A stretch of DNA of 64,000 nucleotides from JAMXLO01 sp963696645 (GTDB taxonomy: Bacteria > Pseudomonadota > Alphaproteobacteria > Acetobacterales > Acetobacteraceae). Shown piece after piece: positions 26,785-36,387 of this stretch. The DNA lies in contig CAVOKY010000009.1 of assembly GCA_963696645.1 (NCBI GenBank), positions 310,001 through 374,000 on the forward strand, written 5' to 3'. The first letter of the stretch is position 1; every line of letters begins with the position of its first letter. Both the position numbers and the translations under genes were made by a program. Below the pieces are notes generated by a model that saw nothing but the letters and a program-made list of their open reading frames with translations, was not told the origin of the DNA and did not search any database.

Positions 26785-28384
26785 TCATGCAGCCACTCCG
26801 AGTTCCCGAAGCAGTGGCTCCAACATGTCCTTATAGTGGCGCCAGCGACCGACCGAGCTGGCATAAACGGGTTGACGCACCTGCCGCACGCTTGCTGTCT
26901 GCACGGGACGTCGCGTTTCGTGGAAGCGCAGGCAGGCGTCATCCCAGTCGAGACCACAGTGCGCGACGATACGGCGTGCCTGGCGTTCGAAATCGCCTAC
27001 CAGCTCCTCGGTACTGCACGTCGAGCATCACGCCCGGCAGCACTTCGCGCCAGTGCTGCATTAACGTATCGTAGGCACGATAATATCGGCCAAGCTCGCC
27101 AAGCTCGTATGTCTGAAGAAGCTGCCCGTGTGCGAACAGGTTTGTGAAATTGGACAGACAGCAATCAACCGGGTCTCGACGCGTATGGATGATCGTGGCA
27201 TTTGGCAGCGCCAGATGGATCAGCCCTACGAAGGGGAAATTCATTGGCATTTTGTCGGTGATGCGCTCCGGGTTCGGCCCGGCCTTGGCCCGGATGGCCG
27301 CAACATACCGCGTGCCCAGCGTCCTGAGCTGGTCGTGCGTCAGTGCGCTGGCCATTTCGGGATACAGCTTCGTGGCGCCCAACGCGGTGATTGCGCGTCC
27401 GAAATGCGTCAGCTCTCCGGCCGCGAAGACCTTCGGATGGCTCGCCAGGATCTGCTCGACGAGCGTGCTGCCTGATCGCGGCATGCCGAGGATGAACACC
27501 GGTGCGGGCGAAGGCGTGCCGCGACCTCTGTTGGCGTCGATCAGTGCTGGCGTGAAGTGGTCTTGCACGCGCCGCAGGAAGCCAAGTGCCGCCACTTCGT
27601 CATAGCGCACGTTCCGGCGCTTGATCGCGTTGCCATCGAGATAGTGCCCGAAGGAGCGGGCATGCTCGCCGAGATCTGCGTATGCCTTGCCAAGCGCGAA
27701 ATTCAGTTCCACCTGATCGTCAACTGGCAGTGTCGGCAGGTGCTGGGCCAACGCCAGCATCGCGGCCAATCGCGGATCGCCGGCAGTGAAGCGCTGGCTG
27801 TCCGCCAGACTGCGGTGAAATTCGGCCCGCCGAGGCATCAGTGCAACGGCTTTCGCGAGAGCCGCACGTCCCTCGTCAAAACGGCCGAGCTGTTCCAGGA
27901 CAACGCCAAGCTTGTGGCATGCATTGGCGTAGTCGGGCTTGAGCGCGACCGCTCGTCCGTACTCGACGGCTGCCTTGTCCGGCTCCGCCGTCTCCTCGAA
28001 AACCGACCCGAGGTTGTTGAGCGCCTCGGGGTAATTCGGCCTGATCGCCATCGCCGAGCGGTACTCGGCGATGGCATCCCGATGACGTCCCTCCGCCTGC
28101 AGCGCCATTCCGAGCGTGTTGTGCGCCTCGGCCGACCTGGGGTGGCGAGCGAGGGCACGGCGGACGAACCGCACGCCTTCCGCGATGTTGCCTTCCTGGA
28201 TCAGGATCAGACCCAGGTTATGCAATGCCCCGACATGGTCGCGATTGAGCGCAAGCACCGCCCGATACTGTTGCTTGGCACCCGGATGCTGTCCGGCGTG
28301 GTGCAGAGACAGTGCAAGTTGAAATGCCCTTTCCGCCAATCCCGGAGGTTGACGTGGCGGCGGTCGCGTGGCGGGGGAGGACAT
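26785..28384 (-). pseudogene. TPR-sulfotransferase fusion, frameshifted near its end
   Basis: The N-terminal half is a series of TPR repeats (AVLALNRDHVGALHNLGL, MAIRPNYPEALNNLGSV and others). The C-terminal half is a sulfotransferase domain with the 5'-PSB loop ILGMPRSGSTLVEQIL and the 3'-PB-like HTRRDPVDCCLS. The frame breaks near 27011; removing one base there continues as YEELVGDFERQARR and ends with SVGRWRHYKDMLEPLLRELG and a stop at 26785, exactly the family's C-terminus. Repaired length is about 532 residues. Without repair the last 80 residues, including the conserved WRHY segment, are lost. It would transfer sulfate from PAPS. Confidence 0.82.
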
Positions 28385-28564
28385 ATCGGTTGCTGTTCGA
28401 GGCCGGATCGCGCGCAGCATAACCCGCGCTTGCCGCCGCCTTCCAGGTCAATCCGGTTCAGGGAACCGCTCGTGAAATGGAAAAATTCACGCCAGGTTGT
28501 CGGAAAACTTTACAGTCCGATTTTTCGTTGCAAACTCAGCAAACGAAATCAACGGGATAATTTC

Positions 28565-28580
28565 TGGCATACCGCTTGCA
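28565..28580 (+). promoter_or_regulatory. Sigma-54 (RpoN) type -24/-12 promoter
   Basis: TGGCATACCGCTTGCA matches the consensus TGGCAC-R-N4-TTGCW at all specified positions except C6, with the correct GG-to-GC spacing. Initiation would fall near 28592, giving a 5' leader of about 35 bases before the PEP-CTERM gene. PEP-CTERM genes are known to be controlled by RpoN with PrsK/PrsR in other proteobacteria. An activator site upstream cannot be identified by eye. Confidence 0.65.
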
Positions 28581-28625
28581 TTAGTCCGTGTAGGCAATAT
28601 GCCAGCTGACAAATTCGAGGAGGCG

Positions 28626-29675
28626 ATGGTGCTCAAAAAAGCAGGTCTGCTAGCGACGGTAGCATTGGGGGCCCTGACATTCGCGCCCTGCGCGAATGCA
28701 TCTCTTTCTTCGTTCCAAACCTTCACGGGTAGTGACGGCGTTTCCACCGATGGTTGTGGTTCGACCTCGCAGTCTTGCACCATCTCGGCCCTGGTTCCCG
28801 CCGGCTCCACGGTCCAGGCTGCGTATCTTTACAGTTCGCTGTACTTCACCACGGCGCAGCCTGGCGGCACCTTGAATGGAACCACGGTGAACTACGCGAC
28901 GCCACTCGGCATCGCCAGTTCCTGCTGCACGCTGCAGGCCTGGCGCGCCGACGTAACCAGCATCGTGGCGCCAATCATCAATGCCGGGGGTGGCACGCCG
29001 GGCGTCGATGCAGCCACCGGCGCTGCTGGCCTCGTCTATAACTTCCCGGTCACCGAGACCCTCAGCAGCCAGGACGGCGAAGGCTTGGTGGTGGTCTACT
29101 CGAACGCGAGCCTGCCCACCCAGACGGTCGGCATCCTTGATGGCTTCTCGGCCACGACCGGCGACACGGCGACCATCAACTTCTCCAAGCCGCTGGACCC
29201 CTCGGCGCCAGGCTTCACCGCCGAAATGCGGATCGGCGATGGCTTCAGCTACGACGGCTCGGCTAACTCTTGCAGTGCCGGCCAATTTTCCACCATTTCT
29301 GTCAACGGCACGACAATCACCAATGTTGCCGGTAACGCCGACGACAGCCAGGATAGCTCCGAAGCCAACGGAAATCTGATCACCGTCGGCGCTTGGAATG
29401 ATCCGTACACCCCGCTGTTGCCTTCGTGCATTTCTCAGGACCACGAGCGCTACAATATCGCCGGCGAAATTGCCACCGGCGATACGTCGATTACGGTCAA
29501 TACGTTGAACCCGAGCAATAACGATAACATCTTCCTCGAAGTCTTCCAGGTTAGCGGCGTGGCAGGCGTCAATAAGCCGCCGCCGACCGTGCCAGAGCCT
29601 GCCTCGTTGGTTGTGCTCGGCACTGGGATCGTTGGCCTTGGATTGATCCGCCGCCGCCGGAACCGCAGAGGCTGA
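28626..29675 (+). CDS. PEP-CTERM sorted surface protein with DUF3344-like domain
   Basis: 349 residues. Signal peptide with hydrophobic core LLATVALGALTFAP and cleavage near ANA-S. The body is rich in Ser, Thr, Gly and Asn, as in DUF3344-type extracellular proteins. The C-terminus has the PEP-CTERM sorting signal: VPEPAS, a hydrophobic span, then RRRRNRR. An exosortase would cleave it at the envelope, often with exopolysaccharide production. The start at 28626 follows GAGGAGG; the sigma-54-type promoter lies just upstream. No exosortase gene is in this window. Confidence 0.88.
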   Translation: MVLKKAGLLATVALGALTFAPCANASLSSFQTFTGSDGVSTDGCGSTSQSCTISALVPAGSTVQAAYLYSSLYFTTAQPGGTLNGTTVNYATPLGIASSCCTLQAWRADVTSIVAPIINAGGGTPGVDAATGAAGLVYNFPVTETLSSQDGEGLVVVYSNASLPTQTVGILDGFSATTGDTATINFSKPLDPSAPGFTAEMRIGDGFSYDGSANSCSAGQFSTISVNGTTITNVAGNADDSQDSSEANGNLITVGAWNDPYTPLLPSCISQDHERYNIAGEIATGDTSITVNTLNPSNNDNIFLEVFQVSGVAGVNKPPPTVPEPASLVVLGTGIVGLGLIRRRRNRRG

Positions 29676-29720
29676 ACAACTCGGCCTGAACCGCGCACGC
29701 GTTGCCTGATCTTGGATGCC

Positions 29721-29752
29721 AGGGCATCCTGACCGGAAGGTCAGGATGCCCT
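29721..29752 (+). terminator. Perfect 14-bp hairpin with GGAA tetraloop
   Basis: AGGGCATCCTGACC and GGTCAGGATGCCCT pair without mismatch around a GGAA loop, a GNRA-type stable tetraloop. It lies 46 bases after the PEP-CTERM stop and 21 bases before the next start. The following bases (ACATCTTT) give only a weak U-run. It could end transcription, protect the upstream mRNA, or limit read-through to the TPR gene. Confidence 0.65.
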
Positions 29753-29772
29753 ACATCTTTCAGGAGCTGACC

Positions 29773-31062
29773 ATGCGTATGCCATGGGCGATCGCGGGAG
29801 CTTCTGGCGCACTTGCCGTGCTGGTGAGCCTCGCGCCGCCTGCCTATGCGGTTCCGCTCGACCTGCTTCCCCCAGACATGCAACTCTCTACCCAGCAGGA
29901 TGCCCTTCAGAAGGCTCTGGCTGATCTTCATGCCGGCGATCTCGATAAAGCCCAGTCAGAATTCGAGCGCGCGGCCCAGGATCCCACCACCGCCGTAGGG
30001 GCGCATCTCGGCTTGGCAGAAATCGCCCATCGCAAGGACGACACAGCCCGGACGGAGGCCGAATTGCGCGCGGCACTCGCCGCCGATCCTAAGTCGGCCG
30101 ATGCACAGACCGCCTGGGGCCTCTTCCTGGTTGCTCAAAAGCGAGATCAGGAGGCTGCATCAGCTTTCCAGAATGCAATCAACCTCATGCCCCAGGCCAT
30201 ACCGCCACGCATGGCTCTCGCAGAACTGCAACGCACCCACCTTAATCAGCCGGGCAAGGCCGCAGAACTTTACCGATCGGTGATTGCACAGCAACCTAAA
30301 ATGGCATCCGCTCACGTGGGACTGGGGGCCGCTCTGGGACAGCTCAACCAACCGGATGCAGCCATCGCCGAATTCACTGAGGCGCAACAGGACGCGCCGT
30401 TGGATCCGCAGCCATCATACCTGCTTGGCCAGATGCAGGCTGGGCGCGGCAACACCGAGCAGGCCATTACGCAGTTCAATCGAGCTCTCAGGGTTCAGCC
30501 GAACTTCATGCCCGCCCATGTGGCCAAGGCAGATATTCTGCTGGCCAAAGGCGAGTACAAGTCAGCGATCGCCGAATATCAGATTGCATTGACCCAGGAC
30601 GCAAATCTGGTGCCCGTCCTGGTCAACCTCGGCATCGCGCAAATACACGATCATCAGACAAACGATGCGATTGCAAGTTTCCAGCGCGCGCTGAAACTCA
30701 ACCCGAAGCAGCCAGACGCCCTTAACAACCTTGCCTGGATTTCCGCTGAGCATGGGAACCATCTGGACGAGGCACTGTCATGGGCCGAACAGGCGGTCAG
30801 CCTGGCGCCGAAAGATGCTTCGTTTGTCGATACGCTCGGTTGGGTCTATCGCGCTCGGGGACAGTTGCCAGACGCGAAAGTCCAATTCAGTCGCTCACTT
30901 GCACTGCAACCCGATGCCGAGACGGCCTATCATCTGGGCCTTGTCGATTCTCAACTCGGTGATCGCGCAGGGGCCGAAACCGCGTTCCGCCGCGCGTTGG
31001 AGATCGACGCCAACTACGCCCCTGCTTCCACTGCGCTGGACACCCTTCTCCACCCTAAGTGA
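29773..31062 (+). CDS. Exported TPR-repeat protein
   Basis: 429 residues. Signal peptide MRMPWAIAGASGALAVLVSL... ends at AYA. It is followed by about ten TPR units through to the C-terminus (for example ALADLHAGDLDKAQSEFERA and LLAKGEYKSAIAEYQIAL). AGGAG precedes the chosen ATG. Similar TPR proteins occur in exopolysaccharide/PEP-CTERM clusters (PrsT-like), which matches the neighbour upstream, but the repeat gives no specific function. It would act as a scaffold in the periplasm. Confidence 0.78.
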   Translation: MRMPWAIAGASGALAVLVSLAPPAYAVPLDLLPPDMQLSTQQDALQKALADLHAGDLDKAQSEFERAAQDPTTAVGAHLGLAEIAHRKDDTARTEAELRAALAADPKSADAQTAWGLFLVAQKRDQEAASAFQNAINLMPQAIPPRMALAELQRTHLNQPGKAAELYRSVIAQQPKMASAHVGLGAALGQLNQPDAAIAEFTEAQQDAPLDPQPSYLLGQMQAGRGNTEQAITQFNRALRVQPNFMPAHVAKADILLAKGEYKSAIAEYQIALTQDANLVPVLVNLGIAQIHDHQTNDAIASFQRALKLNPKQPDALNNLAWISAEHGNHLDEALSWAEQAVSLAPKDASFVDTLGWVYRARGQLPDAKVQFSRSLALQPDAETAYHLGLVDSQLGDRAGAETAFRRALEIDANYAPASTALDTLLHPK

Positions 31063-31194
31063 CATGCGCCGTCATGGCCAAGTGTGGCCGGACTGCCCAT
31101 TACTTGGCTGCGAAAGACACGGGAACACGTGAACATTACACAGTCGCCCGCCATGACCATCGGGTGGGCGCACCTTCGGCGCGCTATGCACCGC

Positions 31195-32196
31195 TCAACG
31201 ACGCAGCGTCGTGTACTGCGTCGTCGTTGTCGGCCGCGTTACGACGCTGGTGATCACCACTGGTTCCGCCGGCATCTGACGGGGCGCGCCATGCCCTTCC
31301 CACAGCCAGTATCTGTTGTCGCCGGCGCCGTTTACGGCCACCACCCTATGGTTGCCCTTGGCATCGATCGCATGGATCGTCACGCGGCTGATCAGACCAC
31401 CTCGCAGCGCGCGCATATCGTCCACCGCTTCAGCGACAGCGTCGGCCACACTGGCGCCCGCCTTCATGTACAGCACGATGGAACGTGCGGTACAGCAGCG
31501 GATGGTCATCTCACCGGCGCCAGTGCACGCGGCGGCGCCGTAACGCGTATCGGCATAGGAGCCGGCGCCCACGATCGGACTGTCGCCCAGTCGGCCAGGA
31601 TATTTCCAGCCCCAACCCGACGTGCTGGTACCGGAACAGATGTTGCCGGAGCGATCGTGCGCCAGAAATACCGTGGTATCGCCACCCTCGGGTTCCCGCC
31701 CCGGGAGGCGCCCCACTTCCGGATCGATCGCGTGACGGCAGAGGGGCGCCAGTTCCGTGTGCGGCCAATCGCGTCGCTGTTCCGCCGGCACCTCGTTGTC
31801 GAACCATTCCTGCCACGCGCGACGTGAATCAGGGATCAGATTGTCAGCAATCTCGGCGCCGATTTCGCGCGCGAACCGAGCAGCGCCCTGCCCCACCAGC
31901 AACTCATGCGGCAATCGGCGCATGATCTCGCGTGCGACGCTGACGGGATGCAGATAGCCTTGCAGGGCGCCGACAGCGCCTGAGCGCAGCGTGGTGCCGT
32001 CCATCATGCAGGCATCCAGTTCCATCTCGCACAGCAGGTTCGGCCAGCCGCCACGACCGACGGTGCGCACCGACGGGTCGGCTTCGATCAGCCGGATGCC
32101 GGCTTCGATGGCATCCAGCGCATGGTAGCCTTCGGCGAGCAACGTTGCGGTAGTGGGAATGCCAACGGTGCCTTCGTTGTTGGTGACCAGAATCAT
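31195..32196 (-). CDS. Isoaspartyl peptidase / N4-glucosaminyl-asparaginase family
   Basis: 333 residues, N-terminal-nucleophile hydrolase of the plant-type asparaginase/aspartylglucosaminidase family. LEADPSVRTVGRGGWPN-like and DACMMDGTTLRSGAVGAL segments form the alpha chain. The autocleavage point before the catalytic Thr is probably GGDTTVFLAHD near residue 172. GDSPIVGAGSYAD and CTGAGE follow in the beta chain. It would cleave asparagine, isoaspartyl dipeptides or glycosyl-asparagine. No signal peptide is seen. The C-terminus, with several Thr codons, contains a 9-bp stem-loop. Confidence 0.85.
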   Translation of the reverse strand: MILVTNNEGTVGIPTTATLLAEGYHALDAIEAGIRLIEADPSVRTVGRGGWPNLLCEMELDACMMDGTTLRSGAVGALQGYLHPVSVAREIMRRLPHELLVGQGAARFAREIGAEIADNLIPDSRRAWQEWFDNEVPAEQRRDWPHTELAPLCRHAIDPEVGRLPGREPEGGDTTVFLAHDRSGNICSGTSTSGWGWKYPGRLGDSPIVGAGSYADTRYGAAACTGAGEMTIRCCTARSIVLYMKAGASVADAVAEAVDDMRALRGGLISRVTIHAIDAKGNHRVVAVNGAGDNRYWLWEGHGAPRQMPAEPVVITSVVTRPTTTTQYTTLRR

Positions 32197-32362
32197 ACGC
32201 CCTGCCTCCGTGATGCCGCCTCACTCACCGAGGCCAGTGCGCGGGTTCCGATTACACAATTGTAGCTGATCTTTCGCGAAAATTTCAAAGGATCGCTCTC
32301 CCGACTGTAATCCAACCACGGCAGGCTGGACTTGCAACAAGGAAATCAGGGGATGAGGGATC

Positions 32363-33509
32363 ATGCGACGTCTTGCGCTTGGGCTTCTGGTCACGACCAC
32401 GCTTTGCTCGCCGGGTACTCGCCGGCCCTATTCAAACCGTATTTGTGATAGCGCTGGAGAACCATAACTTCACGCAGCCCAGCACGCTCACCTCACCTGA
32501 GCAGATCCTCGGCAATCCGGCCGCTCCCTATGTCAACAGCCTGATCACACCGGGCAATTCCAATGCGGCCCAGGTGTCATATGCGTCGAACTATCAGAAC
32601 GCTGCGATCGGCCTGCATCCCTCCGAGCCGAATTACATCTGGAACAACGCCGGTTCGAACTTCGGCGTGTTCACCGACACCGATCCGTCGGCAGCCGCGG
32701 GCAACGTCATCTCCTCGACCAGCATGACAGGGCTGATGCAGAAGAAGGGCGTCACCTGGAAGTCATACCAGGAAGACATCGACATGAACTACAGCACCAA
32801 TACGGTATTGCCACAGAGCGCTTGGACTGTACCGTTGACCAGTGCCTCGGGCACCAATCCCGGCTATGTGAACCCTTACAACGGTAGTCACCAGTATAAC
32901 TACGCGGTGAAGCACAACCCGCCAGCATTCTTCACCAACTCAAGCGGCCCGAATAATCGTCTGAACTATGCGCCCTTGCAGCAGCTTTCGACAGACCTGG
33001 CGAACAACACGGTCGCGCAATACAACTGGATCACGCCCGACCAGTACAACGACATGCATAGTTCGCTGAGCGGCGGGTTCACCTACCACGGCACATCCTA
33101 TACTGGTGATCAGGCCGCCATCGCGGAGGGTGACAATTTCCTGTCCCGAGTCGTGCCTGAGATCGAGGCGTCTCAGGCCTACAAGGACAACGGCGCCATC
33201 GTGCTCTGGTGGGACGAGAGCGAGGGCGGTAACTCATCGGCCTACACAATTCCGGAGATTATCATTTCGCCTGACGCCAAGGGCAACGCCTATACCAACA
33301 ACATTCTCTACACCCGCTCGTCTGATCTGCTGACCATGGAGGATATTTTCCAGCTCGGCCAATGCCTCGGCGCATCGTGCGGTGCCAACGGCCTGTCGGG
33401 TCTGTTCTTGCCCGGCACGATCCCCGCGGGCGTGCCGGAACCGACAAGCCTCGCACTGCTGGCGACTGGACTGCTGGGTATCGGCTTGGTTGCGCGCCGC
33501 CGCGCCTGA
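32363..33509 (+). pseudogene. PEP-CTERM phosphoesterase, frameshift in signal peptide
   Basis: ATG 32363 starts a signal peptide MRRLALGLLVTTTLCSP. One surplus G near 32414 shifts the frame; removing it gives VLAGPIQTVFVIALENHN, a normal cleavage region and the first metal-site segment of the AcpA/phospholipase-C-like phosphoesterase fold. Other metal-site parts are GLHPSEPNYIW, WWDESEGG and IISPDAKG. The end is a PEP-CTERM signal (VPEPTSLALLATGLLGIGLVARRRA). Repaired length is 381 residues. Without repair no signal peptide is linked to the enzyme, so it would not be exported. Confidence 0.82.
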
Positions 33510-33762
33510 CAGATTACCCAGGTCGACGCCGGTTCAGACCAACGCAAGGTTCGGCAGGGTGACGTGATGCGTCATCTTGCCGAAATGCATCTTCACTGGC
33601 GCAGTCGCCGGCTGGGCAGCATGCGTCGCGTTATTCTCGGCGATGTCGATCTGGTCAAGCGTCTCGTGACGCCGCCCGCCGATATGACGCTTCAGTCCCG
33701 GCCGCAATTGGCTCACCGTGACGAGGACCGAACATTAGCTATATGCAATAATCAGCGATACA

Positions 33763-36375
33763 TCAGATCACGCCTTCCTCCGCCAACCGCTGCACATCCG
33801 ACTTCGTCATTCCCAGCAACTCTGTCAGCACCCATTCATTATCCTCGCCGTAGCAGGGTGCGCCGCGATTTGTCAGGCCGCCGATGTAAGCCGGCGTTCT
33901 GCTGAACTTCATCGGCAGCTCATAAATCGGCCACGTCCCGATCTTCGTCCCGGTGACTTCAGTAAGCCACTTCAAGTGCCTCAACTGCGGATCGTGATCA
34001 CAGCGGTCCTCGGCATTCTGGCACACGCCAGCCGGCACGCCGGCACGCTGCAGCATCATCATGCAGTCATACGCATCCTGCGTGCACGTCCACGCTTCCA
34101 CCAGCGCGTCGAGCGAGTCCTGGTGCACCAAACGATGTTCCAGCGTGCTGAACCGCCGGTCGTCCAGCCACACCCCCTGCCCTGCCGCCTGCGCCAGCGC
34201 GCGCCACTCCACATCACTGAAGCACGCGATGGCGATCCAGCGGTCTGTTCCCGCGCAACGATACGCGCCATGCGGCGCCGCCGGCTTATATGGCGAGCGG
34301 TTGCCATAGCGACGCCACTCGCGTTCGTTTGCCGACCAGTCGAGAATCGTAGCCCCGGTCAGGAACAATCCCAACTCGCACTGCGACGCATCGATCCACT
34401 GCCCTTCACCGGTGCGTTCGCGATGATACAACGCGCCGAGCAGCGCCAACGCGTAACCGTAGGCGCCCATCCAGTCGAGATACGAATATCCCCAGCCAAC
34501 CGGCATTGCCGGTTCAGGCAGCCCCGACATGTCGCCCTGTCCGCCAAATGCCGCGGCAACCGGTCCGACCGTGCGCATCCGACCATACGTGCCATGCACG
34601 CCCATACCGGACTGCTGGATGTAGATGACGTCGGGCCGGATGCTCTTCATCACGTCGTAGCCGAACCCAAGCCGTTGCAGCACACCCGGCGAAAATCCCT
34701 CAGCCACCACGTCGCAGATACGCAGCAGGTCCTTGGCGATCTGCAATCCTTTCGGGTGGCGGATGTTCAACGAAATCCCGCGCTTGCCGGCATTCTTGTT
34801 GTTGAACTGGCCCCCCATGTCGTGGTCTTTCACGCCAGGCAGCGGTCCGGTTGCCGCATCGCGTGCTGCGCGTCCGCCAACCGGCGCCATCGCAGCGAGG
34901 CGCGTGTCTGGATTGTCCTTCCACTCCACCTTGAAGCTCTCTGCGCCCAACGCCGACAGGAAACGTGTGCCGCCCGCCGATGCCAGGAACCACGCGAAAT
35001 CCAATATCTTCACGCCCTGCAGCGGGAACGGCTTGCCGTGCAGTGCCGACAATTTCGGCTGTTCTACTCCCCGCGGCTGCGCCGGCACATTCGGCCGTCG
35101 AGATGCCTCGCCCAGCACCGCCGCGGTGTCCTCGCCCAGCAATGGCGCGCGCCGCCCCACCTGCCAGCTTGTCCTGTTGCTGAGCCACTTGCTGGTCGGA
35201 TAGCGGAAGCTGCGGCTATGCTCCGGATGGAACACGTCTGCGAAGCTCCTGCGTTTAAGCCAGTGCTCATCAAGCCCATTCTCGTGCGGCTTGCGCAGTG
35301 GCGCCCATAGCAACCCGGCATCCTGCGCCTCGCGCCACGGCATGTCGGCATAGGTCCACGCACGGATGAACCGCTGCACCACATCCAGCATATGCGCCCG
35401 CGTCTCGTCACCCGCCTGCGAACCCGGCACCTGGCGTCCCTTCAGATCGGCGTCCGGCGGTGGCGGTTGCAGATCGGCTTGCATGCCGTATTTCGACAGC
35501 AGGGGTATCAGGTTTTTCAGATCGCGCGCGCCCATCCCATGCGAGATGAACCAGCGCCCGTCCTTGGTGTGGCAGATGGACGGCGAATGGTTCGGCGTCT
35601 CTGCCGCGTGCCGATTGGTCATCCGCCATATCGGCACGCGGCGCATCACCCAGTGCATGATGTCGAGTTCAGGATTCTTCGACACCGCTTCATGCACCGC
35701 AACCGACACATCCTGCCCCTGCCCGCTACGATGCCGATGGATCAGCGCGGCGATGATTTCCGTCGCCAACTGCTCGCCTGCGATGTGATAGGCATGCCAG
35801 ATCTGCGGCGCGATCGGTGGCGTGTCGTATTCCAGATTGGGATCGGGATCGTAGCCGCAGTTCATCATGATCCCACCCAGCGCCAGGTGGATCAGGTCCG
35901 AACTCTTGAAATCCCGCCATGGTCCGTCGTCGCCGAACGGCGTCATGCGCGCCGTCACCAGCGACGGAAATCGCGCAGACAACGTGCCGCGATCCAGCCC
36001 CAGCGCCTCGTTCAGCGCGCCACAGCTGGCATCCAGGAGCACATCCGCGCCATCCAGGAGCCGCAGCATCCGTTCGCGTGCCGGTGCCTCGCGCAAGTCC
36101 AGCACAACGGATTTTTTGTTGCGATTATAGTTCCAGAAGAACAGCGACCGCTCCAGGCCCGGTTGATCCTCCAGGAACGGACCGATCCGTCGTGTCGGAT
36201 TACCCTCCGGCGGTTCAATCTTCACCACCTCGGCACCAAGCCCGGCCAGCAGCAGTCCGGTATATTCCGCCCGTTCGTCCGCCACCTCGATCACGCGCAG
36301 TCCGGCCAGCATCCCTGGCCCGGCATTGCCCATCATCTCGCCTGGGCCGCGCGCAATCTCGCTGGCGTCCGACAT
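33763..36375 (-). CDS. Two-domain CaiB/BaiF-type CoA transferase
   Basis: 870 residues, about twice the normal length, formed by two CoA-transferase III domains in tandem. The first begins LAGLRVIEVADERAEYTGLLLAGLGAEVVKIE; the second, near residue 455, begins LQGVKILDFAWFLASAGGTRFLSALGAESFKVE. Both have the NRNKKSV / NKNAGKRGISLN strand. The family normally works as interlocked dimers, so one chain could mimic a heterodimer. GGGGGAAA precedes the start. It lies 12 bases after an alpha/beta hydrolase gene, suggesting a short catabolic operon of unknown substrate. Confidence 0.88.
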   Translation of the reverse strand: MSDASEIARGPGEMMGNAGPGMLAGLRVIEVADERAEYTGLLLAGLGAEVVKIEPPEGNPTRRIGPFLEDQPGLERSLFFWNYNRNKKSVVLDLREAPARERMLRLLDGADVLLDASCGALNEALGLDRGTLSARFPSLVTARMTPFGDDGPWRDFKSSDLIHLALGGIMMNCGYDPDPNLEYDTPPIAPQIWHAYHIAGEQLATEIIAALIHRHRSGQGQDVSVAVHEAVSKNPELDIMHWVMRRVPIWRMTNRHAAETPNHSPSICHTKDGRWFISHGMGARDLKNLIPLLSKYGMQADLQPPPPDADLKGRQVPGSQAGDETRAHMLDVVQRFIRAWTYADMPWREAQDAGLLWAPLRKPHENGLDEHWLKRRSFADVFHPEHSRSFRYPTSKWLSNRTSWQVGRRAPLLGEDTAAVLGEASRRPNVPAQPRGVEQPKLSALHGKPFPLQGVKILDFAWFLASAGGTRFLSALGAESFKVEWKDNPDTRLAAMAPVGGRAARDAATGPLPGVKDHDMGGQFNNKNAGKRGISLNIRHPKGLQIAKDLLRICDVVAEGFSPGVLQRLGFGYDVMKSIRPDVIYIQQSGMGVHGTYGRMRTVGPVAAAFGGQGDMSGLPEPAMPVGWGYSYLDWMGAYGYALALLGALYHRERTGEGQWIDASQCELGLFLTGATILDWSANEREWRRYGNRSPYKPAAPHGAYRCAGTDRWIAIACFSDVEWRALAQAAGQGVWLDDRRFSTLEHRLVHQDSLDALVEAWTCTQDAYDCMMMLQRAGVPAGVCQNAEDRCDHDPQLRHLKWLTEVTGTKIGTWPIYELPMKFSRTPAYIGGLTNRGAPCYGEDNEWVLTELLGMTKSDVQRLAEEGVI

Positions 36376-36387
36376 GGTGTTTCCCCC

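Noticed and set aside
31198..31224. ACGACGCAG / CTGCGTCGT stem-loop at the end of the asparaginase gene
   Set aside because: Lies partly in coding sequence with repeated Thr codons; probably a by-product of codon repetition, although a termination role is possible.
32197..32362. Search for a second sigma-54 site before the PEP-CTERM phosphoesterase
   Set aside because: A TTGCA is present near the start but the GG-to-GC spacing is wrong, so I do not call it.
33534..33716. 60-codon minus-strand frame between the PEP-CTERM gene and the CoA transferase
   Set aside because: Starts with GTG, no convincing ribosome site and no known family; it could be a small gene but I cannot support it.
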